Source of the DNA: Larkinella insperata
Lineage (GTDB): Bacteria > Bacteroidota > Bacteroidia > Cytophagales > Spirosomataceae
DNA: 64,000 nucleotides
Assembly (NCBI RefSeq): GCF_026248825.1
Contig: NZ_CP110973.1
Span: 3,927,501-3,991,500, forward strand
Direction: 5' to 3'
Positions 28,143 through 37,313 of the stretch are shown here, one piece after another. The position numbers were made by a program, and so were the translations under genes. Every line of letters starts with the position of its first letter. Position 1 is the first letter of the stretch. The notes below the pieces were generated by a model. It ran no database searches. It was not told the origin of the DNA and saw only the letters and a list, made by a program, of their open reading frames with translations.

Positions 28143-29579
28143 TTACAGGGATTCTTTAAACGTTCTGATTTCCGGAAGCGATACTTTAAACCGCAGCGTT
28201 AAGGCCAGATAAATCAATCCGCCCAGCGCAATCTCGATGACGGTATTGACAACGCCCTGCGAACCTACCAGCTCTTTGTAGGCGAAAATGGTGATCACCA
28301 TGAGTAAGCAGAAACTAAGGGGCTTGGCGATGTTGGCCAGGAATTCTTTAAAGAAGTTACCGATCAGCGAATACGCGATGTAAAAATTCAGAATCAGACT
28401 GATAAACGTTGTCGTTAGGTACGAAAAGGCGATGCCCGTGACGTGCCAGTATTTTCCGAAGAAATAAAGCAAGGGAATCTTAACGGCCAACGTAGCCAGA
28501 TTGAGGTAAAACAGGAGATTGGGTTTGCCTTTGGTAAAAGCGAGCGTAAACAGCGGGTGAGTCAGGCAGCCGAAAAAGCTTTGGAACACGAAAATCTTGA
28601 TCAACGGAATGGTGTTATCCCAACCCGGACCGTAAAACAGCGGAACCACACTCTCGGCCGTAATTAATAAACCAGCCAGTAAGGGAATATTTAGATAACT
28701 GATAATGTCCAGGATTTTGATGTAGGAGTTTTTTAATTCCTGATCGTTTCCCTTCATTTTTGCCAGAACCGGATACGCCACCTGCAGAATAATCGGGTTT
28801 AATTTGTTGATTGGGAAAACCGCTAACTGATAGGCAATGGTGTAATAGCCCAGTGAGGTGACACCCAATAAGCTACCGACGATGATGTTATCGGCATTAC
28901 CCTGAATGAAGCCGATTAAACCATCTCCGACATTGAATAAACCAAACCGAAGGTGGTCCTTAATCAAGTCAAGATTGAAATAAAGGGACGGCTTAAAGTA
29001 TTTTAACCCCAGGATAATTGACAACACCGTCCGGACAACGTGCATGATTAAATAACCAATAATCAGGGACGTTTCGGCATACCCGTTGTAAGCCAGAGCA
29101 ATGGCAATGGATGTGCCGGTAATGGTGCCAATGATTTCAATAATAGCAACGGATTTAAACTGCAGCTCTTTTTGTAAGATAAATAAGTAGATCTGGCCAA
29201 AATAATTAATAATAAAATAGATAGAAGCTAGCTTAATGACTTTATCCAGCCGGGGCTCGTTGTAAAAAGCAACCACCAGCGGAGAGCTGAAATACACAAT
29301 CAAAAAGACGGTTCCACCCAGTATCAAGCCCATGAAATACAGGCTTGATAGCACCTTGGGGTCACTTTCCTGTTTGGAAATAATCGAATTGGAAAAACCC
29401 AGGTTGGTGAAAATAAAAAAGAAGTTGATGATCAGGGTGCTGACGCTAACGACTCCAAAAACGGAAGGCTCGAGCAGGCGGGCGAGAATGGAAACCTGCA
29501 AAAACTGGAAGACCGTAGAGATTACGGTGGAAATGGTAATCCATTTCCCGCCACTGATGGCCTGTTGCTTGGTACTCAT
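28143..29579 (-). CDS. Wzx-type polysaccharide flippase (MOP superfamily)
   Basis: 478 residues with about 12-14 membrane segments. The N-terminal SGGKWITISTVISTVFQFLQVSILARLL is typical of lipopolysaccharide/O-antigen flippases of the WzxC/TuaB branch. It would move the undecaprenyl-linked repeat unit from the cytoplasmic to the periplasmic face. It lies between the Wzc-like gene (17 bases upstream) and the acyltransferase gene. Together with the Wzy-like protein at 35853 it makes this a Wzx/Wzy-dependent pathway rather than an ABC-transporter or synthase pathway. Confidence 0.92.
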   Translation of the reverse strand: MSTKQQAISGGKWITISTVISTVFQFLQVSILARLLEPSVFGVVSVSTLIINFFFIFTNLGFSNSIISKQESDPKVLSSLYFMGLILGGTVFLIVYFSSPLVVAFYNEPRLDKVIKLASIYFIINYFGQIYLFILQKELQFKSVAIIEIIGTITGTSIAIALAYNGYAETSLIIGYLIMHVVRTVLSIILGLKYFKPSLYFNLDLIKDHLRFGLFNVGDGLIGFIQGNADNIIVGSLLGVTSLGYYTIAYQLAVFPINKLNPIILQVAYPVLAKMKGNDQELKNSYIKILDIISYLNIPLLAGLLITAESVVPLFYGPGWDNTIPLIKIFVFQSFFGCLTHPLFTLAFTKGKPNLLFYLNLATLAVKIPLLYFFGKYWHVTGIAFSYLTTTFISLILNFYIAYSLIGNFFKEFLANIAKPLSFCLLMVITIFAYKELVGSQGVVNTVIEIALGGLIYLALTLRFKVSLPEIRTFKESL

Positions 29580-29596
29580 GTGCCTTTAAAAGTAGA

Positions 29597-31825
29597 CTAC
29601 GATATTTTTCCGTATTGAAGCATGCGTTGGTTTTCCAGTGAACGGAGCGAGCGCTGCACTTCCGAAGAATGATCCGGTTCGGTGGGGCGTTGCTGGGCGT
29701 CCGTCTTGCTGGGAGCGTCGATGTAGCTGGTGTCAACCCGGTTCAAGACTGCCAGAGTCGTATGGGTAGCAATTTTCAGGTACATTTCCAGCAGTTTCTT
29801 TTCGGCCCGTGCCCAGATGCTGTTGACGTCAGTTACCAGAATTGACACGGTGCTCTGGTTGACCAGATAGACCGGGATCGGGCTGCTGATCAGAGCCGGA
29901 ATTTCCAGGATGATCCGGTCAAACCGGGATGCGTCAAACTTGGTTTTGCCGTCGAACAGGTAATCAACTTCCGTAACGTTCATCAGATCCGAGCGCCGGG
30001 TGTACGGGAAATATGTAACCCCGTCCTGTTCCACCATTTCCGGTTCGTTGGCCGCGCGCGGGTAGCAGTAAGCCACTTTCTGACCAGCTTCGACGTAAAT
30101 CCGGCCCAGGTTTGTAGCAAGCCAGGTCTTTCCCTGCTGCGAACGTACGCTGAAGAGGGTGATAACGGGCGGATACGGTTTGGTGGCCGTGGTTTTGGTA
30201 ATCTCGAAATTAATCGCGTTGCACAACTGTTCGAACATGCTCAGCGCCGTACGGCCAGCTTTGGAATCCACCGATAGCTTGCGGACGATCGGGAAAAGAG
30301 CCGTCATCGGACGACCAATCGCCGACTCGGCCTGTTCGGGTGAACCAATCCGACGATCGGCCCAGAACCGGATGGCGGTCAAGACCATGGCAATAAACAA
30401 GCCAACGCCAAAGCCCAGGGCAATAAATAACCAGCGTTTGGATTGGGCATCCTGCGGGAAGCTCGGACTATCGAGAATCGTCAGTGCGCCGTCTACGGTG
30501 ATGTCCTGGCGACGGGTAACGGCCTGATTCATGTACTGAACCGCGGCCATGTATTCTTTTTCGGCCAGTTCCTGATCACGGGTGAGTTGCCGAAGCTGCG
30601 ACTCCAGCGGACTGAATTCATCCGTCAGCTTATCGTATTCTTTCAGACGCGTTTTATACACTTCCAGCTTGGCCGAAGACTCTTCGAGGTCGATTGTTTT
30701 GGTGAGCCACTCATCCAGAAGCGTGCGTTGCGGAATGGATTCTGGCGAAGTTTCGGCCGACGAGTAGGTTCGGGCGATTGTTTTCAGCGCTTCGGAAGTC
30801 TGATCAACCCGGGCTTGCAGGCGGCTGATGACGGCCGGCGGCTGGTTATAAGCCTGCGCATTGGCAAGTTGGTTCTGGGCGTCCGACAGCTCGGCCTGTT
30901 TGTTTTTTAAGTCTGTATTAGCCGTGATCAGAACTCCCTGCTGGCTCAGTCGTTTGTTCAGGGCATCGACCGACGCTTTAGCGGCTCTGTTCCGCATTAA
31001 CTCTTTGTTGTAATCTTCGGTAAACAATTCCCGCGCTGCGGCAATGTTTTTCGATTCGGAGGGAAAGTTCAGCAACTTGTGCTCGACATTGAAAGCGCGC
31101 AGCTTGTTGTCGGCATCATCCAGTTTTTTCTTCAATTCCTGGGTCTGTCCCTCGTAGTAACCAACCACTGTGTTGGTTTCAGCGGTTTTCAGAGCGGTAT
31201 ACCGTTTGTTCAGCACCGCAATTGCAGCATCCAGCGTTTGCTGAGCCACCGCCGGATCATTCGATTCGTATTCCATTTCCAGCATGTCGCTGGAGTTGCG
31301 ACGGGTAGCCTTCAGCTTTTTGCCCATTGCCCAAACCGAGTACGACGACTCCGACTTGAACAGCAAATTCTTGATCGGATTGTCGGTCCCTGCGCGCGAA
31401 AGACTGTCGATGCGGGTGTAAAGAGCGGCCTCATTCGCATTGCGGACCAACGAAAGCCGCAGGTTTTCCGGAATAGCCTGCCGGAGGTCCTGAAAGCCCT
31501 CCGCCGAGAGAACTTTTTCGTCCGGTTTATTGAGCGACAAATGCCGGGTCAGCAAGCTCACCCCAATCTGGCGCAGGGTTTCCTGTGAATTCAAGGTCGT
31601 CAGCAGGTTTTCGAACGCAATACCGGACTGGTCAATAAAGCCCGCTTTCTGATCGGTAAGCAGGGAATAGCCGGAAGCCAGGCCCGTGTAGAGTGTTGCC
31701 TGTGACTTGTATGCTTTGGGTTCGTTCTTCGTGAAAAAATAGACCGACGCTGCGGTTACAATCGGAAGCAAAACAAACCAGAGCGCATGTTGCCGCAAAA
31801 GACGCAGGAGTACTCGTGGTGTCAT
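29597..31825 (-). CDS. Wzc/GumC-like polysaccharide chain-length protein with degenerate kinase domain
   Basis: 742 residues. A Wzz-type membrane segment (about 15-31) is followed by a long periplasmic coiled-coil region (~190-430), a second membrane helix (~468-487) and a C-terminal cytoplasmic P-loop domain (~525-700). In active BY-kinases this domain has Walker A, A' and B motifs and a C-terminal tyrosine cluster. Here Walker A is VRSQQGKT (first Gly/Ala lost), the A' Asp is missing (VAYCYPRAA), Walker B reads IILEIPA, and the tail has only scattered Tyr. The protein probably still controls chain length and export but is unlikely to be an active tyrosine kinase. It follows the TolC-like gene by 12 bases. 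Confidence 0.9.
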   Translation of the reverse strand: MTPRVLLRLLRQHALWFVLLPIVTAASVYFFTKNEPKAYKSQATLYTGLASGYSLLTDQKAGFIDQSGIAFENLLTTLNSQETLRQIGVSLLTRHLSLNKPDEKVLSAEGFQDLRQAIPENLRLSLVRNANEAALYTRIDSLSRAGTDNPIKNLLFKSESSYSVWAMGKKLKATRRNSSDMLEMEYESNDPAVAQQTLDAAIAVLNKRYTALKTAETNTVVGYYEGQTQELKKKLDDADNKLRAFNVEHKLLNFPSESKNIAAARELFTEDYNKELMRNRAAKASVDALNKRLSQQGVLITANTDLKNKQAELSDAQNQLANAQAYNQPPAVISRLQARVDQTSEALKTIARTYSSAETSPESIPQRTLLDEWLTKTIDLEESSAKLEVYKTRLKEYDKLTDEFSPLESQLRQLTRDQELAEKEYMAAVQYMNQAVTRRQDITVDGALTILDSPSFPQDAQSKRWLFIALGFGVGLFIAMVLTAIRFWADRRIGSPEQAESAIGRPMTALFPIVRKLSVDSKAGRTALSMFEQLCNAINFEITKTTATKPYPPVITLFSVRSQQGKTWLATNLGRIYVEAGQKVAYCYPRAANEPEMVEQDGVTYFPYTRRSDLMNVTEVDYLFDGKTKFDASRFDRIILEIPALISSPIPVYLVNQSTVSILVTDVNSIWARAEKKLLEMYLKIATHTTLAVLNRVDTSYIDAPSKTDAQQRPTEPDHSSEVQRSLRSLENQRMLQYGKIS

Positions 31826-31837
31826 GGAATTGATAGG

Positions 31838-32647
31838 TTATTTACGTTTTAATTGTTGGAGTGAAACGCCCACGAGGTTTTCGAGGTAATAGACGTTTTT
31901 CATTAAGTCGCCCCGGGCTTGTTCGGTACCGGATTGGGCCTGCACGTAGGCGTTGGTAACAACGGCCCAATTTCTTGGATCCATCCGACCCGACTTGGAG
32001 TCCGCTTCCGCAATCCGGTAAACCGTCAGTGCGGCCTGTTCATCCTGAATGCGTAATTTCAAAAGCCGTTGTGCGGTCAGCATATCCTGATAAACCGTAA
32101 TTAATTCCCGGCGAAACTGCCTTTCGACAACCTCTTTACGGACCAGCGAGGCCTGGTAGTTCGCGCGTGCCTGCCGGATTTTCTGGTTCCGGCCAAACAA
32201 ATCGTACAGGCTCAACTGGAGCCCAACCCCGGTGCGGTATCCGTTGGCAATCTGCCCCAAGGCATCGGGCCCGAAGGAGGTATTTGATATAATGGCCTGA
32301 TTCCCGAAGGAGTATGTTGTAAATCCAGTTGCCGTTTGTAAAATTGCTATTTTGGAAAGCTTGTAGTCGACGTTCTGGGTGACCACCACCTCGCTTTCGT
32401 ACCGAACATCGGGAGATTTGGCGACGGCAACTTTAGCTATTTCTTCAAACGGTACTAGCTGGGTTGCCAGATCCTGCGTGATGTCCAGATACAGCGTATC
32501 GCTCGCTACGGATAGCCTGGTTGGAGCCTGATTGGGTAAAGCCGTATTTTGTCCGTAGCTCAATGAAGAAATAAATAGACAAAAAAGAGACAATCGTGTA
32601 ACCTTGCGATGCGCGAATTTTACAATAGTTAGAATTGTTGCTGTCAT
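31838..32647 (-). CDS. Half-length TolC-like outer-membrane protein
   Basis: 269 residues. The signal sequence ends near SSLSYG. One outer-membrane-efflux repeat follows: a helix starting FEEIAKVAVAKSPDVRYESE, a beta part (TGVGLQLSLYDLFG) and long helices (~165-262) ending YLENLVGVSL. Full TolC proteins have two such repeats and about 420-480 residues, so this is one repeat only. As first gene of the operon and next to the Wzc-like gene, it holds the place where a Wza/SLBB exporter is expected. It may form a larger oligomer as the export channel or be a periplasmic adaptor; neither can be read from sequence. Confidence 0.82.
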   Translation of the reverse strand: MTATILTIVKFAHRKVTRLSLFCLFISSLSYGQNTALPNQAPTRLSVASDTLYLDITQDLATQLVPFEEIAKVAVAKSPDVRYESEVVVTQNVDYKLSKIAILQTATGFTTYSFGNQAIISNTSFGPDALGQIANGYRTGVGLQLSLYDLFGRNQKIRQARANYQASLVRKEVVERQFRRELITVYQDMLTAQRLLKLRIQDEQAALTVYRIAEADSKSGRMDPRNWAVVTNAYVQAQSGTEQARGDLMKNVYYLENLVGVSLQQLKRK

Positions 32648-32983
32648 CTGTAAGGATAGCCTTATGATTTTAAGTAAGTTACTTTTAGTAGTGTTAAAGT
32701 AGCAAAAATGGTACCACTCTCTCTGCTAAAACCAACGTTCGGGTTAGTCGGGTGGTTATAAGGTGGACAGGTAAGCCGTTGATAAGCTGTTAGTTGTATT
32801 CTTATGCAATGGCTATTTTTTCAGAAAGGAACTCGTTAATTTTAATTCAAATTACACTTCAGATTAAATTCTCATTAACGAAAAAGAGTATTTATTGAAT
32901 GGTTTACAGCGCTTACTAGTTAAGCATACTATTTGCTTAAGAGTAGGAAGGATCAGCGAAGCATCTTTCCTGTTATCAGACAA
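32648..32983. other. Divergent promoter region of the exopolysaccharide locus
   Basis: About 335 AT-rich bases lie between the leftward TolC-like gene and the rightward glycosyltransferase gene, so promoters for both arms should be here. No perfect TAnnTTTG element was found on either strand. An in-frame TTG at 32933 could extend the rightward gene by 17 codons. Confidence 0.55.
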
Positions 32984-34273
32984 ATGGTGGATGTAGTAAA
33001 GAATCAATCGATTGCCGTAACGGCCTTGAATCAGCTCATGAATAGATCATCTGGCGGAACAAATTTTGTCATTACCTCACGGCAACCCTGGGAGGAAAAA
33101 CAGTTGGGCAGTAACATCCGGGACATGGCTCGAACCCTATCCGCAACTCATTCGGTGCTGTTTGTCAACGAGCCGCTGGACTGGTCGGCGCGGCTTTCCG
33201 ACAAGTCCGGCCGGGCACAACGGCGGGGCGAATTTGTGGCCGAACACCAGGGGCGGCATTTGATTGAGGCTGAGAAAAACCTGTGGGTGCTTTCCCCAAA
33301 ATCACTGCTGGGGTCATTTAACTGGTTGCCAGACAGTACCTTGTATGATTGGGCGAACCGTTTCAATGGAGCCCTGCTGTCCAACGAAATTAAGGCCGCT
33401 ATCAAAGAACTGGGCTGGACATCGTTTGTGCTGATCAATGATAACGATATGCTCCAGGGCTTCTACCTCAAAGAATTGCTCAAGCCGGAAGTGTACGTCT
33501 ATTACCTGCGCGATAATTTTCTGGCGGTGGATTTCTGGAAGCGCCACGGCGCCCGGCTGGAACCACTGCTGATGAGCAAGGTTGATCTGGTCGCCAGTAA
33601 TTCCCTGTACCTGGCCAATCAGGCGGCCCGCTACAACCCGCGTTCGGTATATGTCGGACAAGGCTGCGACCTGAAGATGTTCGATCCGGCCGCCATCACC
33701 GAAATTCCGGCGGATATTGCCGCGCTACCGCACCCCCGAATCGGCTACGCGGGCGCGCTCACGGGGTTACGGCTGGATGGAAACCTGATTGGAAACGTTG
33801 CCAGACAACGACCTGACTGGCAGATTGTCCTGATCGGGGCCACCGATGATTCGTTTCCGACCGAACAACTGAGCGCTCTGCCGAACGTCAGCTTTCTGGG
33901 GGCCAAAACGCCCCGCGAGATTCCGGCTTACCTGGCCGCGATGGATGTGCTGATCAACCCGCAGATCCTGAATGAAGTAACAATCGGGAACTACCCGCGA
34001 AAAATTGACGAATACCTCGCAATGGGCAAACCGGTCGTCGCGGGCAAAACCGAAACGATGGCCTTGTTTGATCAGCACGTTTACCTGGCCGAAACTACGG
34101 ATCAGTTCATTGCCCGCATCGACGATGTGTTGAATGGCAACGTTTTATCGACGCCGGAAGAGCGGATTGCTTTCGCCTGGGAGCACACCTGGGAGAATTC
34201 GGTGGGGCTGTTGACCGATGCCGTTGATCAGCTCCGCATTTCCAAATCAAAAGCTACGCAGTCCATTATATAA
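32984..34273 (+). CDS. GT4-like glycosyltransferase (GT-B fold)
   Basis: About 429 residues from ATG 32984; ATG 33038 is an alternative that trims 18 residues and may fit homologues better. The N-terminal half begins NFVITSRQPWEEKQLGSN and the C-terminal half carries the GT-B nucleotide-binding signature: HPRIGYAGALTGLRLD, VSFLGAKTPREIPAYLAAMDV and the acidic end YPRKIDEYLAMGKPVV. It is a retaining GT1/GT4-type enzyme of surface polysaccharide assembly. It is followed five bases later by an acetyltransferase, so the two are co-expressed. Confidence 0.87.
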   Translation: MVDVVKNQSIAVTALNQLMNRSSGGTNFVITSRQPWEEKQLGSNIRDMARTLSATHSVLFVNEPLDWSARLSDKSGRAQRRGEFVAEHQGRHLIEAEKNLWVLSPKSLLGSFNWLPDSTLYDWANRFNGALLSNEIKAAIKELGWTSFVLINDNDMLQGFYLKELLKPEVYVYYLRDNFLAVDFWKRHGARLEPLLMSKVDLVASNSLYLANQAARYNPRSVYVGQGCDLKMFDPAAITEIPADIAALPHPRIGYAGALTGLRLDGNLIGNVARQRPDWQIVLIGATDDSFPTEQLSALPNVSFLGAKTPREIPAYLAAMDVLINPQILNEVTIGNYPRKIDEYLAMGKPVVAGKTETMALFDQHVYLAETTDQFIARIDDVLNGNVLSTPEERIAFAWEHTWENSVGLLTDAVDQLRISKSKATQSII

Positions 34274-34278
34274 ATCGT

Positions 34279-34899
34279 ATGAAAGAGTACCTCGACCGGA
34301 GTCCCGGGCTGAAACAGTTGATTCACTGGTTATTGATTCCCCGCCATGAGGCACGTCCCCGCCGGTGGGTTAGCTGGTTTGTGAATCCGTTTATTCACAA
34401 ACGGCACCGGACATCGATGGTCCGGTCATCCGCGCGGATGGATGTGTTGCCGTTCAATCCGTTTTCGCTAGGCGCTCACAGCGTCATCGAAGCATTCAGC
34501 GTGGTGAACAATGGCGTGGGGCCGGTAGCGATCGGTGACCGTTGCACGGTAGGGATCGGTTCGGTCGTCATTGGTCCGGTAACCATCGGCCACGACGTCA
34601 TCATGGCGCAGCACGTGGTATTGTCGGGCCTGAATCACTCGTACGAAGACGTGACGCGGTCGATTCGGGAGCAACCCGTCGTAACCCGACCTATCGTGAT
34701 TGAAGAAGAATGCTGGATTGGGGCCAATGCCGTCATTACGGCGGGGGTAACCATTGGGCGGCATTCAGTTGTTGCGGGCGGAAGTGTCGTGACGCGGGAC
34801 GTGCCCCCGTATTCCGTGGTGGGAGGCAATCCGGCCCGGCTCTTGAAACAGTACGATCCGGGAGAAAAAGCGTGGGTCAAGCCCGCCGTACGGGTTTAA
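34279..34899 (+). CDS. Hexapeptide-repeat O-acetyltransferase (WbbJ/NodL-like)
   Basis: 206 residues. The C-terminal ~120 residues are left-handed beta-helix repeats (VAIGDRCTVGIGSVVIGPVTIGHDVIM ends the first block in separate short repeats), with a catalytic-type His in LSGLNHSYED and the closing IEEECWIGANAVITAGVTIG/PPYSVVGGNPARLL. Such enzymes acetylate sugars using acetyl-CoA. It is convergent with the GT14 gene, with only four bases between the stop codons and no room for a hairpin terminator between them. Confidence 0.9.
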   Translation: MKEYLDRSPGLKQLIHWLLIPRHEARPRRWVSWFVNPFIHKRHRTSMVRSSARMDVLPFNPFSLGAHSVIEAFSVVNNGVGPVAIGDRCTVGIGSVVIGPVTIGHDVIMAQHVVLSGLNHSYEDVTRSIREQPVVTRPIVIEEECWIGANAVITAGVTIGRHSVVAGGSVVTRDVPPYSVVGGNPARLLKQYDPGEKAWVKPAVRV

Positions 34900-34903
34900 A
34901 CCG

Positions 34904-35752
34904 TTAAATTGACAGGTAGTTGGCGTCGAGTAAATCCAGGATCTCCGGCTGGGTTGTGGCGTTGAATTTCCGGGCGAACAATTTGCCGGATGCGCGCAGG
35001 GTGGCTTCATCCGTTGCCGTCAGGGTCTTCGGACTGGCTTTGCCTTCCGACCAGTCAATATACCGCAGGTTATCGTTTAACATCCTGGATTGGAACGGCG
35101 AATTATACAGTAGCGTTTGAAAGACCAGTTCGTCGGCACCCCACGTCAGCTCAAAAAAACGTCTGACATTCGAGTGCATTTGCAGGTAAAGCAGGATGTA
35201 TTTAACGGCTTCCTGCGTAATTGTAAACCACTGAGAGCGGCCCACCAGCGTTAAGTTTTCCGGTACTTTCCGGTCGGGCAGGAGGGAGTTTAGCAGTTTT
35301 TCCAGCTTGTGCTTGCCGGGAATGGAATAATTGGTGAGGTGGTATTTCCTGATTCGCGGAATCGCTTCCTGCCATTCATTTTCTACAGAATAATATTCCA
35401 TAAACTGCGTTCCGCTCTGTTTTTGCAGAAAATGATGGATGTAATCCGGCGATTTGAGCGGGTAATCCTGACCGCTTAACAGATTGACGTAATCATACGG
35501 TATCGCCGACGCCATAATCTGTTCAAAACCGTTGAGGGTCGCCTGAACAATGCTGTAGGCTCCCCAAGACACCCTTTGCCGTTTCCGGACCAGGTAAACA
35601 TTCTTGTACTGTTGTAATTTTAGGAATGGGCCGATGTCGGTTTTCTGATCAACATGAACGTAAAAGTCCGCATCTGGATGCTGCAAGGCCCGAATAAGCC
35701 GGTCGAGTTGTTCGGGTTGTGCGTGAGCCAAAATCAGATGGGCCAGTTTCAT
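34904..35752 (-). CDS. GT14-like (core-2/I-branching) glycosyltransferase
   Basis: 282 residues from ATG 35752; an in-frame TTG four codons earlier was not used. The opening LAHLILAHAQPEQLDRLI and the FYVHVDQKTD motif, then NLLSGQDYPLKS and GSQWFTIT-like GRSQWFTIT, are the signature of the core-2/I-branching beta-1,6-N-acetylglucosaminyltransferase family. Bacterial members are found in capsule and exopolysaccharide clusters. No signal peptide or membrane helix is seen, so it acts on the cytoplasmic side. It lies downstream of the polymerase-like gene on the same strand, 100 bases apart. Confidence 0.88.
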   Translation of the reverse strand: MKLAHLILAHAQPEQLDRLIRALQHPDADFYVHVDQKTDIGPFLKLQQYKNVYLVRKRQRVSWGAYSIVQATLNGFEQIMASAIPYDYVNLLSGQDYPLKSPDYIHHFLQKQSGTQFMEYYSVENEWQEAIPRIRKYHLTNYSIPGKHKLEKLLNSLLPDRKVPENLTLVGRSQWFTITQEAVKYILLYLQMHSNVRRFFELTWGADELVFQTLLYNSPFQSRMLNDNLRYIDWSEGKASPKTLTATDEATLRASGKLFARKFNATTQPEILDLLDANYLSI

Positions 35753-35852
35753 ATCGTTCGTCAAATAATAGTCTGAATGCGTTTGGTAAATTTTGAGGTG
35801 CCTTGGCCCATCTGTGCCAAGAGAGGAAATCCGTTTTGGTAAACCGTTGAGC

Positions 35853-37313
35853 TTATTCTACCAGATTTTGTTGAGGTACCCGCTTTTTGTCCCAGCGGTT
35901 ACACGTAGTAAATAACAGGGCGTTGACGTAGAGCATGGCACTGGTCGGGAACTGACCCAGTACCGGGTTGGAATAGCCCATAACGACAATGCCGACAAAA
36001 ACCGCCAGAATGGCCCTCATCAGGGATTTAAGCTCCGGGTCCCGTAGATTCCAGACCCGGTATACGCCGATACCGATTAACGATGCCAGCATGAGCAGGT
36101 AGATCGTTAGACCCACGCGCCCCACTTCAATCCAAAGTTCAACATACCAGCTATCCGGTGAAATCTGGGCCGCCCAGTGATCGGGTGAAAACCGTTGTCC
36201 GGTATCGAGTGACGTACCAATACCCGCACCGAAGGGATGATCTTTCAGCAGGGCCGCCAGTTTTTCCTGGTTTTTCAACCGCAGCAGGAAGGAGGGGTCT
36301 TCCATCGGATTCAGGGCGGTGCGCATCCGTTGAATCTGGTAATTGCTACTGCCGATACTCGTAAATTTCAGCATCAATATCAGGGGGAGGGCCGCGCATA
36401 AGCCAAGCGCGATTTTAAGCATGTCGCGCTTCAGAAATAGATAAAAACCGTAACCCGCAATCAGCACGAAAAGCGCACTGCGCGTTCCCGAAACGGCATA
36501 TCCCCAGAAATAAATCAGCAACAACACCGCAAAGCCAATTTTGCGCGGCATCGAATCGGTTTCAAAAATCCAGATTAGACACAGCAGCGAAACGGCGGCC
36601 ATTTCGGCCCCGAATTGAGACGCATCGGTGTAAAACGAAAAACTGCGAAGGTGTCCAAACAAAATGTGGGTGGAAGCGCCCCCGGCGTTGAGCCAGAGTA
36701 TCTCGTTGGTAGTCAGACCTATGTACTGCTGTTTGAACGCCCAGAGCGCGGCCAGCACCGACCAGGTCAGCCAGGTGCGTAGAATAATCCGAAAATCGGC
36801 CCGGGTAATGTCGAGCAGCAGGATGGTGCAGGTGATGACAAAAAAGTGCAGCGAGAATGACCGGGCGTGAAAAAACCAGGCTGCGCGGTAGGGCGACTCC
36901 GGGTTGAATATTTCCAGGACTGTGAAAAAGAACCAGAAGCCGACCAGATAAAAAGCCGGATGATGCAGGCTTTTCCAGGAGAGTTGCCGGTTGTTGAGCA
37001 ACAGGCTCATGACCATTAGCCCAATAATACCGTCGATGATCATCCCGAACGGAATGTTGATGGGGAGAAAGCGGGCCAGCGCGTTGACCAGAAAGATCAA
37101 CTGTACGTAAACCATAAAACCAAACTTGGGTTCGGCCAGGACGGCTCCCACCAGCACAAGTCCGACAGGCATGACCACCAGCACGGCCAACGCCAGAATT
37201 CCAAACTCCGCAATCAGAAAACCGGACGCCAGAGCAATGAGGGTTCCCAACAGGCTATAGAGCCACAATCCCTTTTGCATCTGGTACGATATGGAAGCTA
37301 GCTGATCCCGCAT
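35853..37313 (-). CDS. Wzy polymerase / O-antigen ligase-like membrane protein
   Basis: 486 residues with about 11-12 membrane segments and a long periplasmic loop (~330-410) containing NPMEDPSFLLRLKNQ and PFGAGIGTSLDTGQRFSPDHWAA. That pattern (His-containing loop, late GxGxG) is seen in the WaaL/Wzy superfamily. In this setting it most likely joins repeat units in the periplasm. Ligase activity is possible but no lipid-A genes are near. A cytosine-rich, AT-free coding style contrasts with the AT-rich flippase gene. Confidence 0.88.
   Translation of the reverse strand: MRDQLASISYQMQKGLWLYSLLGTLIALASGFLIAEFGILALAVLVVMPVGLVLVGAVLAEPKFGFMVYVQLIFLVNALARFLPINIPFGMIIDGIIGLMVMSLLLNNRQLSWKSLHHPAFYLVGFWFFFTVLEIFNPESPYRAAWFFHARSFSLHFFVITCTILLLDITRADFRIILRTWLTWSVLAALWAFKQQYIGLTTNEILWLNAGGASTHILFGHLRSFSFYTDASQFGAEMAAVSLLCLIWIFETDSMPRKIGFAVLLLIYFWGYAVSGTRSALFVLIAGYGFYLFLKRDMLKIALGLCAALPLILMLKFTSIGSSNYQIQRMRTALNPMEDPSFLLRLKNQEKLAALLKDHPFGAGIGTSLDTGQRFSPDHWAAQISPDSWYVELWIEVGRVGLTIYLLMLASLIGIGVYRVWNLRDPELKSLMRAILAVFVGIVVMGYSNPVLGQFPTSAMLYVNALLFTTCNRWDKKRVPQQNLVE

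Noticed and set aside
32933..32983. TTG extension of the GT4 gene
   Set aside because: It adds 17 residues not expected in the family; ATG 32984 or 33038 is better.
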